A stretch of 64,000 nt of DNA, taken from Symbiodinium microadriaticum. Taxonomy: Eukaryota; Sar; Dinophyceae; Suessiales; Symbiodiniaceae. This document shows positions 23,855-35,582 of this stretch, piece by piece. Within the stretch, counting starts at the first letter, position 1; each line of letters starts with the position of its first letter. The notes under the pieces are model-generated. The model ran no database searches. It saw only the letters and a list, made by a program, of their open reading frames with translations, and was not told where the DNA came from. A program made the translations under genes and the position numbers. The DNA is taken from positions 126,627 to 190,626 of the forward strand of contig LSRX01000168.1 of the NCBI GenBank assembly GCA_001939145.1, in the 5' to 3' direction.

Positions 23855-24128
23855 AAGAAACAAAAAAGGTTGCTCGAGACACGAATCCCAAGCGACATGC
23901 TGCCGAGGATGGCGAGCATCCCAGCAGGCGGAGGTGCACCTAACGGTTGGGTTTAGGGTTTAGGGATTAGGGTTTGGGTTTCCTGAAGAGATTTTAGGGT
24001 TTAGGGTTTAGGGTTTGGTTTCCTGGAGAGATTTTCGGGTTTAGGGTTTAGGGTTTCTTGCAGATCCTTGGGATTACAATCCCTCAGCCCTAAACCCTTT
24101 CCTGCAAGCCCCATAAGGATGACCTTAG

Positions 24129-24788
24129 GGCTTTAAGGGCTTTTTGGGTCTTAGGGTGTCTTTGAGGGTTTGCGGCTTTAGGGATTTGGGGTTTCTGGCT
24201 TAGGGCTCTCTGAATCGAACCCTTACCCTCAAAGGACTCATATTTTAAGGCTTTTGGTCCCAAAAGCCTCATTATATAAGGCTTTTGGGCTATTTTGATG
24301 CTAAGGGGAGGGGTTCCACAAAGGGCTCCTTCCACGGGCTCTTGTACGAGTCCTCGTCGGATTCCTCTAGGGGTTCTGTTCGGGTTCAGCAAGGGTTCTT
24401 ATCGGACTTTAAATGCGGCAAATGCCCGTAAAGGTTAAGGTTTCGGACGTCTGTTTAAACCAAACACTAAACCCTAAACCCGAAAGTCTAAACCCTAAAC
24501 CCGAAAGTCTAAACCCAAAACCCTAACCAGGCGCTAACAAATGGAGCTTATAAGGGACATACATACGGGGGGCTACGAAGGATTGAGCCTTCAGGGTTGG
24601 GTTTAGGATGCTGGCCTTGGAGGTTCAGGTTCTTAAGTCTTGACGGCGGGGCTGCTTTAAGGTTTATGGTTCAGGGTGTAGGGTTTAAGGTTTATGGTTA
24701 AGGGTTTAGGGTTTAAGGTTTAGGGTGCAGGGTTTAAGGTTTAGGGTCAAGGGTTTAGGGTTTAGGGTTAAGGGTTTAGGGTTTAAGG
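24129..24788. repeat. 660-bp direct duplication, copy 2
   Basis: The second copy of 22864-23523. It continues past the copy boundary into more TTTAGGG variants (to about 24835), as if it were the complete version. Confidence 0.9.
24226..24308. mobile_element. foldback element, family B (B7 duplicate)
   Basis: Carried inside duplication copy 2. Confidence 0.7.
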
Positions 24789-25112
24789 TGTAAGGTTTAG
24801 GGTTGAAGGCTTAGGGTTTAGGGTTTAAGGTTGAGGATGGGTTCAGGGTCTTGAGACCTTTGGGTTTAGGATGCTCAAAGGGAACATGCTACCTTTCAAA
24901 CTCAAACGCAGAGAGAAGCCCAAACCATGGTGCCATAGGGCTTGCTACGGACATTTCAGGGAGGTGCTCCTTCCTACTAAACCCTAGACCTTGGGCCCTC
25001 AACCCCGAACCCTTTAATTACCTGAAACCTTAAACACTTTCGAGGTGCCCAAAATTTGGGGATTACTTTCATTCCAGGTCCTTGGCACGGGCACGGGTTG
25101 TACACACTTCAC

Positions 25113-25218
25113 CAGAAAGCCCACTACTCCTTAATCAAGGAAATACCTTGAATAGAAGGGGCCTTAATATCATGATTTACGGTGTATTCCTGAATTAAGG
25201 AGTCTTGGGCTTTCTGGG
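25113..25218. mobile_element. foldback element, family E (E1)
   Basis: Arms: CAGAAAGCCCACTACTCCTT and AAGGAGTCTTGGGCTTTCTG. Inner motifs are AATCAAGGAAATACCTTGAA and GTGTATTCCTGAATTAAGG. Copies: 56722-56829 and 59991-60087. Confidence 0.8.
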
Positions 25219-25224
25219 TCCAAC

Positions 25225-26949
25225 CCCATGAGACTCCAAGTTAGTAATCTTGAGATTCATAATGCTTTAGGTGCCCAAAGTCCTATAATCAGGAATACTT
25301 GGCTTTATTTCGGCCCCTATATTATGTCGGGCTTGGCCGTCTTTGCACGCTTTCCGTGGTTTCCGTTTCAAGCTTTCCGAAAAAACCCAAGGCCATTATA
25401 ATCCAGGCTGAGAACATCTAAGAACCCACCCGGAGACCAGAAAACTATGCGGTTTCTGGGTAGGGGTTTTGAGTAATCATCAACAGCACTCCCCTCACGG
25501 CCCATACATGTCCCACCTCCTCCTGTTGCAGCTCCACCCGAGCCTGCCGTGGTCAAGACACGGGCTGAAGGCTTTAAATGTTTGGTGGTTGGCAGTTCGG
25601 GCAACCCAGGTAAAGAAAAAAAAACCTAAGCCCTAAACCCTAAACCCGAAGCCTTTAGCCCTAAGCCCTAAACCCTAAACCCTGTACCCTGAATTCGGAT
25701 CCCTAAACCTAAACCTTTAGCAAGCACCTACTGGGCTTCGGGTTTCGGTTTCAGGGGTTCGGGTTTCGTCTACAAGGGGTCCTCAAGGGATCTATAAGGG
25801 TTCCGCTTCATGGTGCTTTAGGGTTTCGTTTTGTCAACATGCACTCCTCCACATACCAAGCTACCTTCCTGCAATCCTGAAAACGAATATTAGCTGCTGG
25901 ACAAGCCTTATAAGTCAACGGCAACCCTAAACCCCACACCCCACACGCTAAACCCATGAGCCGTACTTGCATATTTAACCTGTATCCACAGGGTCCGGAT
26001 GTACATTTCCTACCCTTTTACAGCTAAGCTTGAAAAGACACACCGACGATGGCTGCTGAATCCTGATTCCACTTCGTACTTCTGTGATATGTACCTACAT
26101 TACGAGAGTTTCAGAGAATGCGGGACCCTAACACAGATCCACAACAGCAGAAGCTTCATCGAAAGGAGCCCTAACACGGTACCTCAAAGCCCTATTCTAA
26201 TTGTTAAGGCCCCGATAATACCAGCGCCCATGCCCCTGCCTGTGGGCGAAGCTGTCGCTGAGTTGCCTGTTGCACCTGCGCGGCGCGCTGGGGTCCTCAC
26301 CCTGGACCCTAAACCCTATTTAGGGGTTTAGGCTTTGGGGTGTAGGGCTTCTGGTTTAGGGGCTTTGAATTCAGGGCTTAAGGTTTAGGAGTTTTAGGTT
26401 TAGGGTTTAGGGTTTAGGTCTGAAGCCCTATACCCCCAAAGCTTGAAACCCTAATCCCTGAGCATTCAGCGGACACGGCAAGGCGGCTCATATGGGACTT
26501 TCCGAAAATTCGGCTACCTTATTTTGGGTCCTTATAATAAGGATCCTACTATCTAGGTACTATAGTAGGGTCCCCTATTTTCGGAAACCCCCATATTGAC
26601 TCTAGCTGTAAGCCTGCATGAGGCCCAGAGGGTCCAAGTACCCAAAGATAAGGGTTTTCGGTATCTAAAGCCATACCTTGAATGCATCCAAGACCCTACG
26701 ACCCTTAGGGAAACCTTTGTAGCAACCCTTCTGTTAACCTACTAGTGTGGACCCTTGGACCCTGTGGGGAGTGCATGCTCGCTGTTCCCCTTTATTTCAG
26801 AAACCCTGAGCCTGCGAAAACCTAAGAGCCTGAACCGAAACAAAACGCCTCCAACCCCCAGCCTGCCCCCCGGCCCCGTTGAGGCTAGGCTTTAGGGTGC
26901 GATAGACACCGACAACCCTCATTGCCATGCGTCAATGTCAAGTATAGTA
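25225..26949. other. gene-free stretch with small heptamer runs
   Basis: Includes CCCTAAA runs at 25625-25680 and TTTAGGG runs at 26315-26420. A plus-strand frame at 25999-26331 (Pro/Ala-rich end) runs into heptamer sequence and is not convincing. Confidence 0.45.
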
Positions 26950-27042
26950 TACCCATAGGCCCCTGAGTAGTTCCTGCTTATGGCTTATATTTAGAATCCT
27001 ATAAGGTAATCCAAAAAAGAACTACTTAGGGGCCTATGGGTA
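26950..27042. mobile_element. foldback element, family A (A3, reverse orientation)
   Basis: TACCCATAGGCCCCTGAGTA ... TACTTAGGGGCCTATGGGTA. The conserved centre is on the opposite strand to A2 (ATATTTAGAATCCTATAAGG). The flank reads TA on both sides, and GTATACCC/GGGTATAC extends the symmetry. Confidence 0.8.
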
Positions 27043-27777
27043 TACCCCTCCACCCTACACCCTAAACCCTAAATCCTAAAACCCTAAACCCTAAACCCTA
27101 CCCCATGATACCCCAAAGAGCCCAAACCCGGAGCGACGGACCTGCTGGCGGCTTGGACGCAGCCGGAGCTTGACTTACCCCTGTCAGACATGTCTCCGTC
27201 TTCTTTGGGGGTCTGTTTGGGGTTAGGGTTTAGGGTTTAGGGGTCTTCGTCTTGTTTGGGGTCAGGGTTTGAAGGACTTAGGAAACCCTAAACCCTTTAC
27301 CAAGGGACCTGTGTTTACATTGCCTCTTGGTGTGTGTGTGTGTGTGTTTTTTTATCCGGCCCCGAACAGGAAGCGTTCCGGACTCTCTTGAAAAGGTCTT
27401 CGGGTGTCTCGGCTGGGGCTAAGAGAGCTCAGGTGTGTTCCCGCTTTCTGCATTTCAGGGATGCAGGGCTTACCTGGACCCTATACAACCTTCCGTTTTT
27501 AGGGTTCCCGATTATGACTTCCTTACGAAAAAAGCTTGAAAAAGGCAGGTTATTTGCGGGACCACACCCTAAACTCCTAAACCCTACACCCCAAGAGCTG
27601 TCAAGTTGGGCTCTCGGGGTGCAAGCTCGGGCTCGAGGAATAGATTCCCCTTAGTTAATCAAGGAATACGCCTGAACCTATCCTTAATTTGAAGCAGAAT
27701 CAAAAAACATATGATTGAAGGTATAGACAGCGAAAAATATCATGTCCCGAAATGCGTCACCCGATCGCCACTGGCTC

Positions 27778-28044
27778 CTAGCCAACTCCGGATGGGTTCC
27801 AACGTGTCCTGGAAGCCAACTGTTCTTCTGGGCCCCTGGGTTGTGATACGAGCAGCAGTGCATCACGGCGCTGCTGCTGCTGGAGCTTTCGCTGCTCCAC
27901 CCTTAGGTGCTGGTCGGCTCCAGGGCTCAGGGCTGTCTGCTTACCCGGTAGCCGAAGACACCTATCGGCAGCGAGCTCAAGGCCTCCGGGGCTTCGGCCT
28001 CTGAGCTGAAGAACTCGGCGTGACCTCTGCCCACAGCGGCCAGG
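27778..28044 (-). pseudogene. exon-like open frame, unidentified
   Basis: An 88-codon open minus-strand frame with no ATG near its start. Its composition looks protein-like: it includes a Gln/Arg stretch 'LRVEQRKLQQQQRRDALLLV', which would form a charged helix. A second minus-strand frame in the same interval begins MTDLAAVGRGHAEFF and reaches a CGG|GTAAGC sequence that could be a splice donor. The two frames compete, so at most one is real. I recognise no domain. It could be an exon fragment of a larger gene or chance. Confidence 0.2.
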
Positions 28045-28654
28045 TCAGTCATGTCCGGCCAAATGGGAAACTAGGGAAAGCACGGTGCGTTCACACGGGT
28101 TCTCCATAAAACTCCGTGTCTGGCCATTCCAATTCGCCCGTGAAGTTTATACACTGTATACCGACTCTCTTATGGCCACCGCGGATGTCTCAACATTCGG
28201 GGATCCTGCAGGTATCGCTGGGCTGATGGATGTATTTGCTGTGTTGGCACTGTCTTTGGTCCTTGATTAAGCCATTTTTGAAGATCTAGGTTGGGAGACG
28301 AAAATATTATGTTGTTTGGGGCTTCTGGTTCTTGCTGATTCACTTGAGATCACTCACCGACGGCGGCGAGCTTGCAGACCCGGCGGTGGAACAGACAACG
28401 GCTGGGGTATTGCATCGGGTCAAAGAACCACAACACAAGAAACACCACTTCCCGAGGTATGGTAGGGCCTGAAATGTGCTATCGGATGCCATCGATGCTA
28501 AGTCATCATATGGCAGCCAGAGAAATAGAACGTGGATCGCGGCCTTATCTATTGCTCCTTATGCTGGCGCGGAAACCTTTGGTCGTGAGCGTAGACGACA
28601 ACCCCAAGGGTATAGTGCAAATAGAGGCTGTTTGAAGGCCAACATATCTACTAT

Positions 28655-28830
28655 ATGGCTAATTCTCCAAACCAGGGTCCCCTTTGAAGGTCCCCAGTAT
28701 AGTATGGCACCCTTAAAACCAAGAAAGGGACCCTAATCTAAAATTCTCCAAGTTAGGGTCCCTTTTGGTAGGTCCCCAATATAGTACGGCACCCTTCTAT
28801 AAAGGACTCCAGAAGGGACCCTAATTTAGA
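28655..28830. mobile_element. two tandem family H foldbacks
   Basis: Two consecutive copies of an element with AATTCTCCAAR..AGGGTCCC at one end, CCCCARTATAGTAYGGCACC in the middle and AGGGACCCTAATYTA at the other. The copies are head-to-tail and share the junction at about 28740. Confidence 0.7.
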
Positions 28831-29599
28831 CAACTACCTATATGAATACAAAGCCCTACGGCCGGCTCAAGCTCTGTTCCACAGTCACCTTCGCAGGGAA
28901 GGAACCTGGGACCGACACTTCCTAAGCAATACCAAGGTCCAGGGTTTAATTAGGGGTTTAGGGGTCTAGGTTTTAGGGATTCGGCTGAAGAGTTTAAGGG
29001 AATCACCTTCAGCCCGAAACTCGAAAGCCCTAAGCCCCACACGGACCTACAGCTGAACTAGCAATCCTTGGGGACACAATGACCCTTAGAAGAAAGGCTC
29101 CGAGGCCCTTGTACTCTGAACCCCGATATGGTATGAGAACCTTAACCACTCTTAAGGCGCTTTTCGTCTTTAAGAAGAAAGACTCTGGCCTGTCGCACTC
29201 TTCGCATCCTTCGCCGCGGTGTCCTCCTTTTTCGTACTACCGTTGCTACTCCCTTAGGGTCTTACATAAGTGCCGACGTTGCTATGCTCAGTATGACCAA
29301 CAGCCTGAAAGTATGGGTGCTGCGAGCCTGAGGCAGGGGGTTCAGTCCCTCAACCCTCGGGCCAATCTGGGCTACTGGACCCTTAAAAGACCCCTGGTAT
29401 TCGGGAGTTAGGAGTTAAGTCCCTGTTCATTCATATCCTCAACTCCGAGAGTCACCAGAACCGGAGCCGACCCCTCCTCTTTCCCTTCTTTATGTACACT
29501 CCGGGAGAGTAGAGGCTAAGACACGGAAAAGGTAGATTCCATGAGGGTTGTTAAGGCAACCTCGAGCCCCTTTGGGTACTTAGGATTCAAAACCAAACG

Positions 29600-29663
29600 G
29601 CCCTGTGTACTGATATAGGGGATACTTCCCTAAATCAGAATAGTAATTCCTAATAAAGAAACC

Positions 29664-29698
<35 letters not shown>

Positions 29699-29706
29699 GG
29701 AAAACA

Positions 29707-29737
<31 letters not shown>

Positions 29738-29768
29738 TATATACAAGTACATAGGACCCTTTGGGAAA
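29600..29768. mobile_element. family I foldback with a microsatellite in its centre
   Basis: Left: TGTACTGATATAGGGGATAC and CTTCCCTAAATCAGAATAGT, matching the copies at 50800 and 56630. Right: AAGTACATAGGACCCTTTGG. Between them lie (TA)n/(CATA)n repeats (29663-29742), as if the AT-rich centre had expanded. Confidence 0.55.
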
Positions 29769-29881
29769 GGGGTGCAGGGGTGCAGAGTACCACGAGCTGC
29801 AGTCGTCCTGTCAAAACCTCTGCTGTCCGCAGACATCTTCGGGATTGGGCCAGGAGGCAGGCTATTTACCCTGAGACTGAA

Positions 29882-29962
29882 GCTCCAAGGACTCATGTTA
29901 TAAGGCTCTTGGGCCCAAAGACCAAGCTATAAAAGGCTATTGGGCTATTTTGAGCCTTAGGG
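29882..29962. mobile_element. foldback element, family B (B8)
   Basis: AGCTCCAAGGACTCATGTTA ... GGGCTATTTTGAGCCTTAGGG. It is followed by TAAG. Confidence 0.65.
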
Positions 29963-30867
29963 TAAGTAAACCGCAACCCCAAACCCAAAACCTCAATCCT
30001 AAACCCTAGATCTTCGAATCCTACGACGCGTAACCCTGAAGTCCTAAACGCTTAAACCGGAGCTTCCCTTGCAAAAAGATGCAGGAACACTCCTTCGCCG
30101 CGCTAGCCGCAGCTGCTTTAGCAGGCCCTGGCGGATCCGAATGTTCAGAGTTCAGGGTTTGGGCCAACTGTCCCCCAAACCTCTGAACCCACTCTGGGGA
30201 GACCTGCATGATTCTATTCTGAATACGGCACACTAGAGCTTGGGAACCGGAAACAGACCCTAAATTGAACAACCACCCGAATGGGTTCAGGATCGAGTGA
30301 GTAGAACACAAGTCTCTAAACTGCCACAGCAGAATCTCTATCGCTGAAGTGTTAGAAGAGGGCTTATTTGGAAGATGCGCGTCCACCTTGCACGCCCTGA
30401 AGTTTCGGACACAGGAATGTCCATAGCTAAAGAGTTGTCTTAATCTAGAGGAGCGTTTATATAGAAGATTGCGGGTCGAACGCGTAGAAGTAAAAGACCC
30501 TACCCACTACCCTACACCCTCAAGCCTCAGCCCTAAACGATGCTTTTTGTCGGAATTCTCTGTACTTTGCTTCAAGGCCCTGCGATAATGATGCTCCAAC
30601 TCTCTGGATGTAGGTGCTGGGGCTACCCTAATGATGAAGAGAGCCCCAAAAAGGTTCTCAGACCATATAGGGATAGTAGAAGGATATAGGGCCCCTACTT
30701 GTAGGGGTCATCTGCTCCCCATGAGCTGGGGGGTGTCGCCCTTACCGGCTAGATTCAGCTTCTCTGTTGGGTACCGCCCCCATACAGCAAGAGTTTACAA
30801 TAGGGTTATTACAGTGGCCTAATATAGCTTCATTGCAAAGAGTATTACTGGGGGCAGTAACCAACAA

Positions 30868-30928
30868 ATGCATGTATATGTATATATATATATATATAAG
30901 TATATATGTATGTATATATATATATATC
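30868..30928. repeat. (TA)n/(GTAT)n microsatellite
   Basis: Simple repeat beside the poly-C/GGGGGCAGTAAC foldback-like sequence at 30760-30865. Confidence 0.9.
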
Positions 30929-31274
30929 CATCCATTGTCCTAATCGGCTTCATTTCATTCGGGGCTTGGCGATCCTGCTTCCAGTCAAAACCGGAAGTTG
31001 CTGTTGAGACGAACAAGATCAGGGCATAAGTGTTGGGACCCGCATACTGCTAAGGATCATTCTAAGGATTCACAATATCAGGATTTCGGGCCCCTATAAA
31101 CATTTAAGGGTCATTTGGTCCTTAAGGGCCTCTTTACACTGGACCTCGGGGGCCTCCGTTACCTCAGCCCCTTTGATACATAGAGTGGGCCAGCAACCCT
31201 GAACTTTCAACACCGAGCCTTCATCCCAAACCGCGCAACACAGAGCACACAAAACAAATCTCCTCCAACAAAAC

Positions 31275-31373
31275 CCTACGGGTCCAAGTAGTCCTCATTT
31301 GTGGTTTTTGGTACCCACGGAGGCCCCTAAGTCCTTAAATTCTGAGCACTTGGACCCTTAGGGAAAGACAACA
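31275..31373. mobile_element. foldback element, family J (J2)
   Basis: Left CTACGGGTCCAAGTAGTCCT; right GAGCACTTGGACCCTTAGGG. A GC-rich island begins just beyond its right end. Confidence 0.55.
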
Positions 31374-31789
31374 AACGGTGCTTGCGAAGCCTGCTGTCGC
31401 CTTCGGTGCCGGCGGTGCAGGAGAACCGGCGCCTATGAAGGCAGTTCGGGATCCCTAACCTAATGTCTCCTACGTACCAGAGTAGAGTATCTATAGGGTT
31501 TCTATAGGGGTTTCGGGTTTAGGGTTTAAGGTTTAGGGGTTTAGGGTGTAGGGACATGCTAGTCTGGTTTGGGTAAGTATCCCAATTGAGCCTGGCCCTC
31601 CTAAACCCCTATAACACTGAAACCGAAAAGCCCTACAGTACAACCTTGAAGCCCGCGTAAAGCCTTGAACCCTAAAACCCTGAACCCTGAACCCTACAAT
31701 TCCTTAGACAATAAAATCCAGCTTCGGGCTGCAAGACTTTGGCACTCTAAGGTTTTTGGGGGTTTAGGGTTTCGGCGTTGAGGTTTGGG

Positions 31790-31797
31790 NNNNNNNN
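31790..31797. other. assembly gap (8 N)
   Basis: Eight Ns in TTTAGGG-type sequence, so its true length is unknown. Confidence 0.95.
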
Positions 31798-32414
31798 GGG
31801 GGTTTAGGGTTTTGGGATTTAGGGCTTCAGGGTTTATGTGCTGCATTTGGGGTGTCGGTTTCGTGGTATAGGGTTTAGGTTTTGGGGCGGCTGGGGTTCC
31901 CTTGTGGGTCCCTTTATGAAGGTGTAGGTTTCAGGGCTTAGGAGGTTCTTGTCAAAGTTCCATGAAGGCTCTGTATCATGGTTCCTTCAAAATTCGTTTC
32001 AAGGGTTCGTTTTCTGGGCTCCTCTAAGGGTCCAAGAATTTTAGGGTTTAGGGTTTACTCTCCCGACTATTCATCGACAAAATGACTATATGCTACACCC
32101 AACTAGCATCATCTAGGATTTACGGCAAAAGGTTCTAAGCACGCATCATTTAAACAATGGGCTCCCTTTAGAACCCCAGTAAGGATTTTGAATGGCCCTG
32201 GAATTTTAATTGCATGATTAGCAGAAGGCCTGCGTCACGGAATACGGCGTAAGGGTAGGTGAGCACGCGAGAGTACAAATATATTCTGGGCCATCAGGAA
32301 CGACAACGAGATATTATCATTGATCCCAAACCCTAAAATTCCTAAAACCGAATCATCAAATGTTCGATGTCTACTATTGCTTTCGGGCTTTGACATGTGA
32401 AGTTCTGTGATCCA

Positions 32415-32565
32415 TGGTCATGCATGTGCCGTGGGTGACGTGTGTACAGTGCGTGCCGTGCCGTGACGCGCCGTCCGACATCAACGCTGCCTCCAGGCGC
32501 TGTGCGGTGCTCATCGGCTCGCGCTCCAAAAACTTCAAGTCCGACCGGGCGAAGTCACGGACGGT
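32415..32565 (-). pseudogene. exon-like minus-strand fragment
   Basis: The minus strand contains a short open stretch of protein-like composition (FARSDLKFLEREPMSTAQRL, then EAALMSDGAS). GC is locally higher than in neighbouring DNA and the third codon position is G/C-rich. Overlapping plus-strand frames are longer but are Ser/Arg/Pro-rich, as expected for antisense readings. No family recognised. It could be an exon or exon relic, but I see no convincing splice sites. Confidence 0.2.
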
Positions 32566-33024
32566 CCTGTGTTACAGGTCCGCCGGGTCTGGTGTCGACT
32601 TCAAGCAACAACTGGAGCTTGAGCAGGGCAGCTTGCAGAGCTTGGGCGATCAGCCGCGGCGATCTCCTTGTGAAGGGAAAGGAATCCCTTCATTCTCTCT
32701 GGCGCTACAAGTCCAGCTACAGCTCTCCCTGAATGATTTCAACCTAAACGCCGAACAATGAGAGTAGGGTTGTGAGGTAGACTATATGTAGTACAGTATA
32801 ACAATTGCATAATTACTGAGTTCATCGTTGGGAATAGTAGGGGGGTACCATCACTCATTATCCGGACCCCTATACTAAACACCTCCGAGACCCGCAACAA
32901 ATGACTTAAACTAAACCCTACCTAGACCCCAGAGAACCTACTTTTGATAGGACGTATATAAGGAAATCATGATAAGGAGCCCTAGAAAGGGAGGTTCTTA
33001 AGGGTCCAGGTAAACCCTAAACCC

Positions 33025-33156
33025 TACTTGGAGTCCCAGGGAGCTTAGTAAGTAGGTGAAAAGTAGAGTTATAAGTACCCTAAATGGAGCTAGGCTAGCA
33101 GGCCGAATTATAACCCTACTTATAACCGACTTACTAAGTCCCGGGGCCTCCAAGTA
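33025..33156. mobile_element. foldback element, family G (G2)
   Basis: TACTTGGAGTCCCAGGGAGC ... TCCCGGGGCCTCCAAGTA, with AGTAGAGTTATAAGTACCCT inside. It is flanked on the left by CCCTAAACCC, so it probably inserted in or beside a heptamer run. Confidence 0.8.
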
Positions 33157-34261
33157 CCCGCAAGGAATCCTCAAACCCTCCCTGAACCCTAACAAACCTA
33201 CATGTTTAGTAATTCAGGGTCTCAAATATGACTTCCTTATAAGTCCTTAGAAGGATAGACTGAAAAGCCTCAACCAACATCTCGTAATGGGCTGGGAAGA
33301 TGTTGAGTTGATGAGTTCAAAAGCCTAAATCCTGACACCCAAAAGCCCTAAACCCTGCGGCCTAATTAAAATGAACATGCCTAACCCTCGACTCTCTACC
33401 CTACACTTTGGAAGCCCAAAAACCCTTAAACGCTGGTGCCGAAACCCGAAACCCCCAACCCTAAACCCTACTCCAAACTCCTCTCTGGGCCCCTCAACTG
33501 CGCCTGAGAGAATCTTCGGGGCTGCCTTTGAGGGTGGCGAGCTCTTCTCAGCCCCTGAAAGGGGGAAGGGTTCAGGCTTCTGCTGGATGAGTATAGGCGG
33601 TTTAAGGGGTTTCGGGCTTAGGGGTTTAGGGCTGAGGGGCTCGGGGTCTATAGGGTTTTGGTTTTGAGGGGTTTGGGTGTGGAGGTTTGGGGGTGTGGAG
33701 GCTTAGGGCATAGGGCACGCACGGGAAGGAACCTTCGTCGTTCTTTCGTGGTTCAGTCTGAGTCTCAACATCGGTGAGTTTGGCGATTTCCGAGCCAGTG
33801 AAACCTCGCCCTTAACCCTAAACCCTTTACCCTAAGGAACAAACTGAACCAAGACCATAAAGTTGAAGCTCGGAACCCCCCAGCCGATGGCTGTATACCC
33901 AAACTACCACCTTTTCCCTATCGTCTAAAACCCCCAAAGCCCGAACATAAAACCTTAAACGTGCTTGACGATGCTATTCTGAGGATTCCTGACTAGTGAA
34001 TGTAGCAGAATATACTCCAAAACCCTGTTCCAACTACTAAGACACCTGGACCCGGAAAAAAAACCCTGAAATCGAGCACTATAAAATAATCCAAAAACCC
34101 AATCTGATTACGCGGTCACCTGTATCACTGCTGGGCTTTGAACTCACAGAGGAAAAATGAGCATAAACGTTCATTTCATATGTGGTTCCTTTAAGGAACA
34201 GGCCCCCAAAAACGCACCGAAGTATCGTACTCCAGAGCCCAGCTGAATTACTGCTGCTAAC

Positions 34262-34940
34262 TAAACCCTAAACCCTCCCTGAACCCTAAACCCCTAAACC
34301 CTAAACCCTAACCCCTTAAACCCCTAAACCCTAAACCCCTAAACCCTAAACCTTAAACCCTAAACCCCTAAACCCTAAACCTTAAACCCTAAAACCCCTA
34401 AACCCCTAAACCCTAAACCCTAAAACCCTAAACCCCCCAAACCCTAAACCTTAAACCCTAAACCCCTAAACCCTAAACCTTAAACCCTAAAACCCCTAAA
34501 CCCCTAAACCCTAAACCCTAAAACCCTAAACCCCCCAAACCCTAAACCTTAAACCCTAAACCCCTAAACCCTAAACCTTAAACCCTAAAACCCCTAAACC
34601 CCTAAACCCTAAACCCTAAAACCCTAAACCCCCCAAACCCTAAACCTTAAACCCTAAACCCCTAAACCCTAAACCTTAAACCCTAAAACCCCTAAACCCC
34701 TAAACCCTAAACCCTAAAACCCTAAACCCCCCAAACCCTAAACCTTAAACCCTAAACCCCTAAACCCTAAACCTTAAACCCTAAAACCCCTAAACCCCTA
34801 AACCCTAAACCCTAAAACCCTAAACCCCCCAAACCCTAAACCTTAAACCCTAAACCCCTAAACCCTAAACCTTAAACCCTAAAACCCCTAAACCCCTAAA
34901 CCCTAAACCCTAAAACCCTAAACCCCCCAAACCCTAAACC
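34262..34940. repeat. higher-order telomere-like array, 98-bp unit x 6
   Basis: Six consecutive, visibly identical 98-bp units occupy 34341-34928 and a 12-base partial unit follows. Each unit is a fixed series of CCCTAAA, CCCCTAAA, CCTTAAA and CCCTAAAA variants and ends in CCCTAAACCCCCC; the CCCCCC markers fall at 34433, 34531, 34629, 34727, 34825 and 34923. Unit identity implies recent block amplification, not telomerase addition of simple heptamers. The array stops abruptly at GGGATCCCGAG. Confidence 0.95.
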
Positions 34941-35035
34941 GGGATCCCGAGCCTGCTGCTGCCGCCGGCTTCGCAGGAACTGAAGCGGTTGCAGGCTCGA
35001 GGGTTCAGAGACACCCGGAATTAAAGAAACTCTCG
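34941..35035. other. GC-rich Ala-coding island
   Basis: Directly after the 98-bp array, the plus strand reads EPAAAAGFAGTEAVAG. Similar GC-rich islands lie at 31385-31440, 35610-35670, 36540-36600, 44880-44935 and elsewhere (see findings). Confidence 0.4.
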
Positions 35036-35284
35036 TCCGGAGCCCATGAGGGTCCTATTTTAGGGTTCAGGGCTTTAGGCTTTAGGGTTTAGGGTTTTAG
35101 GGTTTAGGGTTGAGGGTTTTAGGGTTGTTTCAGAGTTACCCTAGCCTCAGGGTCTTTGTTTAGGGTTCTGCTTCAGCGTCATGGTTTATGCATGTGCATA
35201 AACAAAGTATGTACACTGGGCTTACAGTACCTGTCTTGGAATACTTGTAGGCCAGCATCTATACTATATGGATACCCGGACAAA

Positions 35285-35397
35285 CCCAAAGGGTCCAAGT
35301 TGTAGTATATATAAATATAAATATACATGTAAATTTAAAAATATATATAAATAAATGAATAATATAAGTATAGATATACATCTTAATTTAAATATAA

Positions 35398-35431
<34 letters not shown>

Positions 35432-35464
35432 CTCTATCTCTCTATCTCTCTATCTCTCTATCTC

Positions 35465-35517
<53 letters not shown>

Positions 35518-35582
35518 ATGTGTGTGTGTACTCTTGGGGGCCAAACATCTACTAAGTACCTGCTGTATGGGTACTTGGACCC
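35285..35582. mobile_element. family J foldback interrupted by (CTAT)n
   Basis: The left arm CCCAAAGGGTCCAAGT and right arm ACTTGGACCCTATGGG are about 275 bp apart. The space is filled by AT-rich sequence and a long (CTAT)n/(CTCT)n microsatellite (35398-35517). Confidence 0.6.

Noticed and set aside
34262-34940. CRISPR-like regular array
   Set aside because: There are no unique spacers; the whole 98-bp unit is repeated and consists of heptamer variants.
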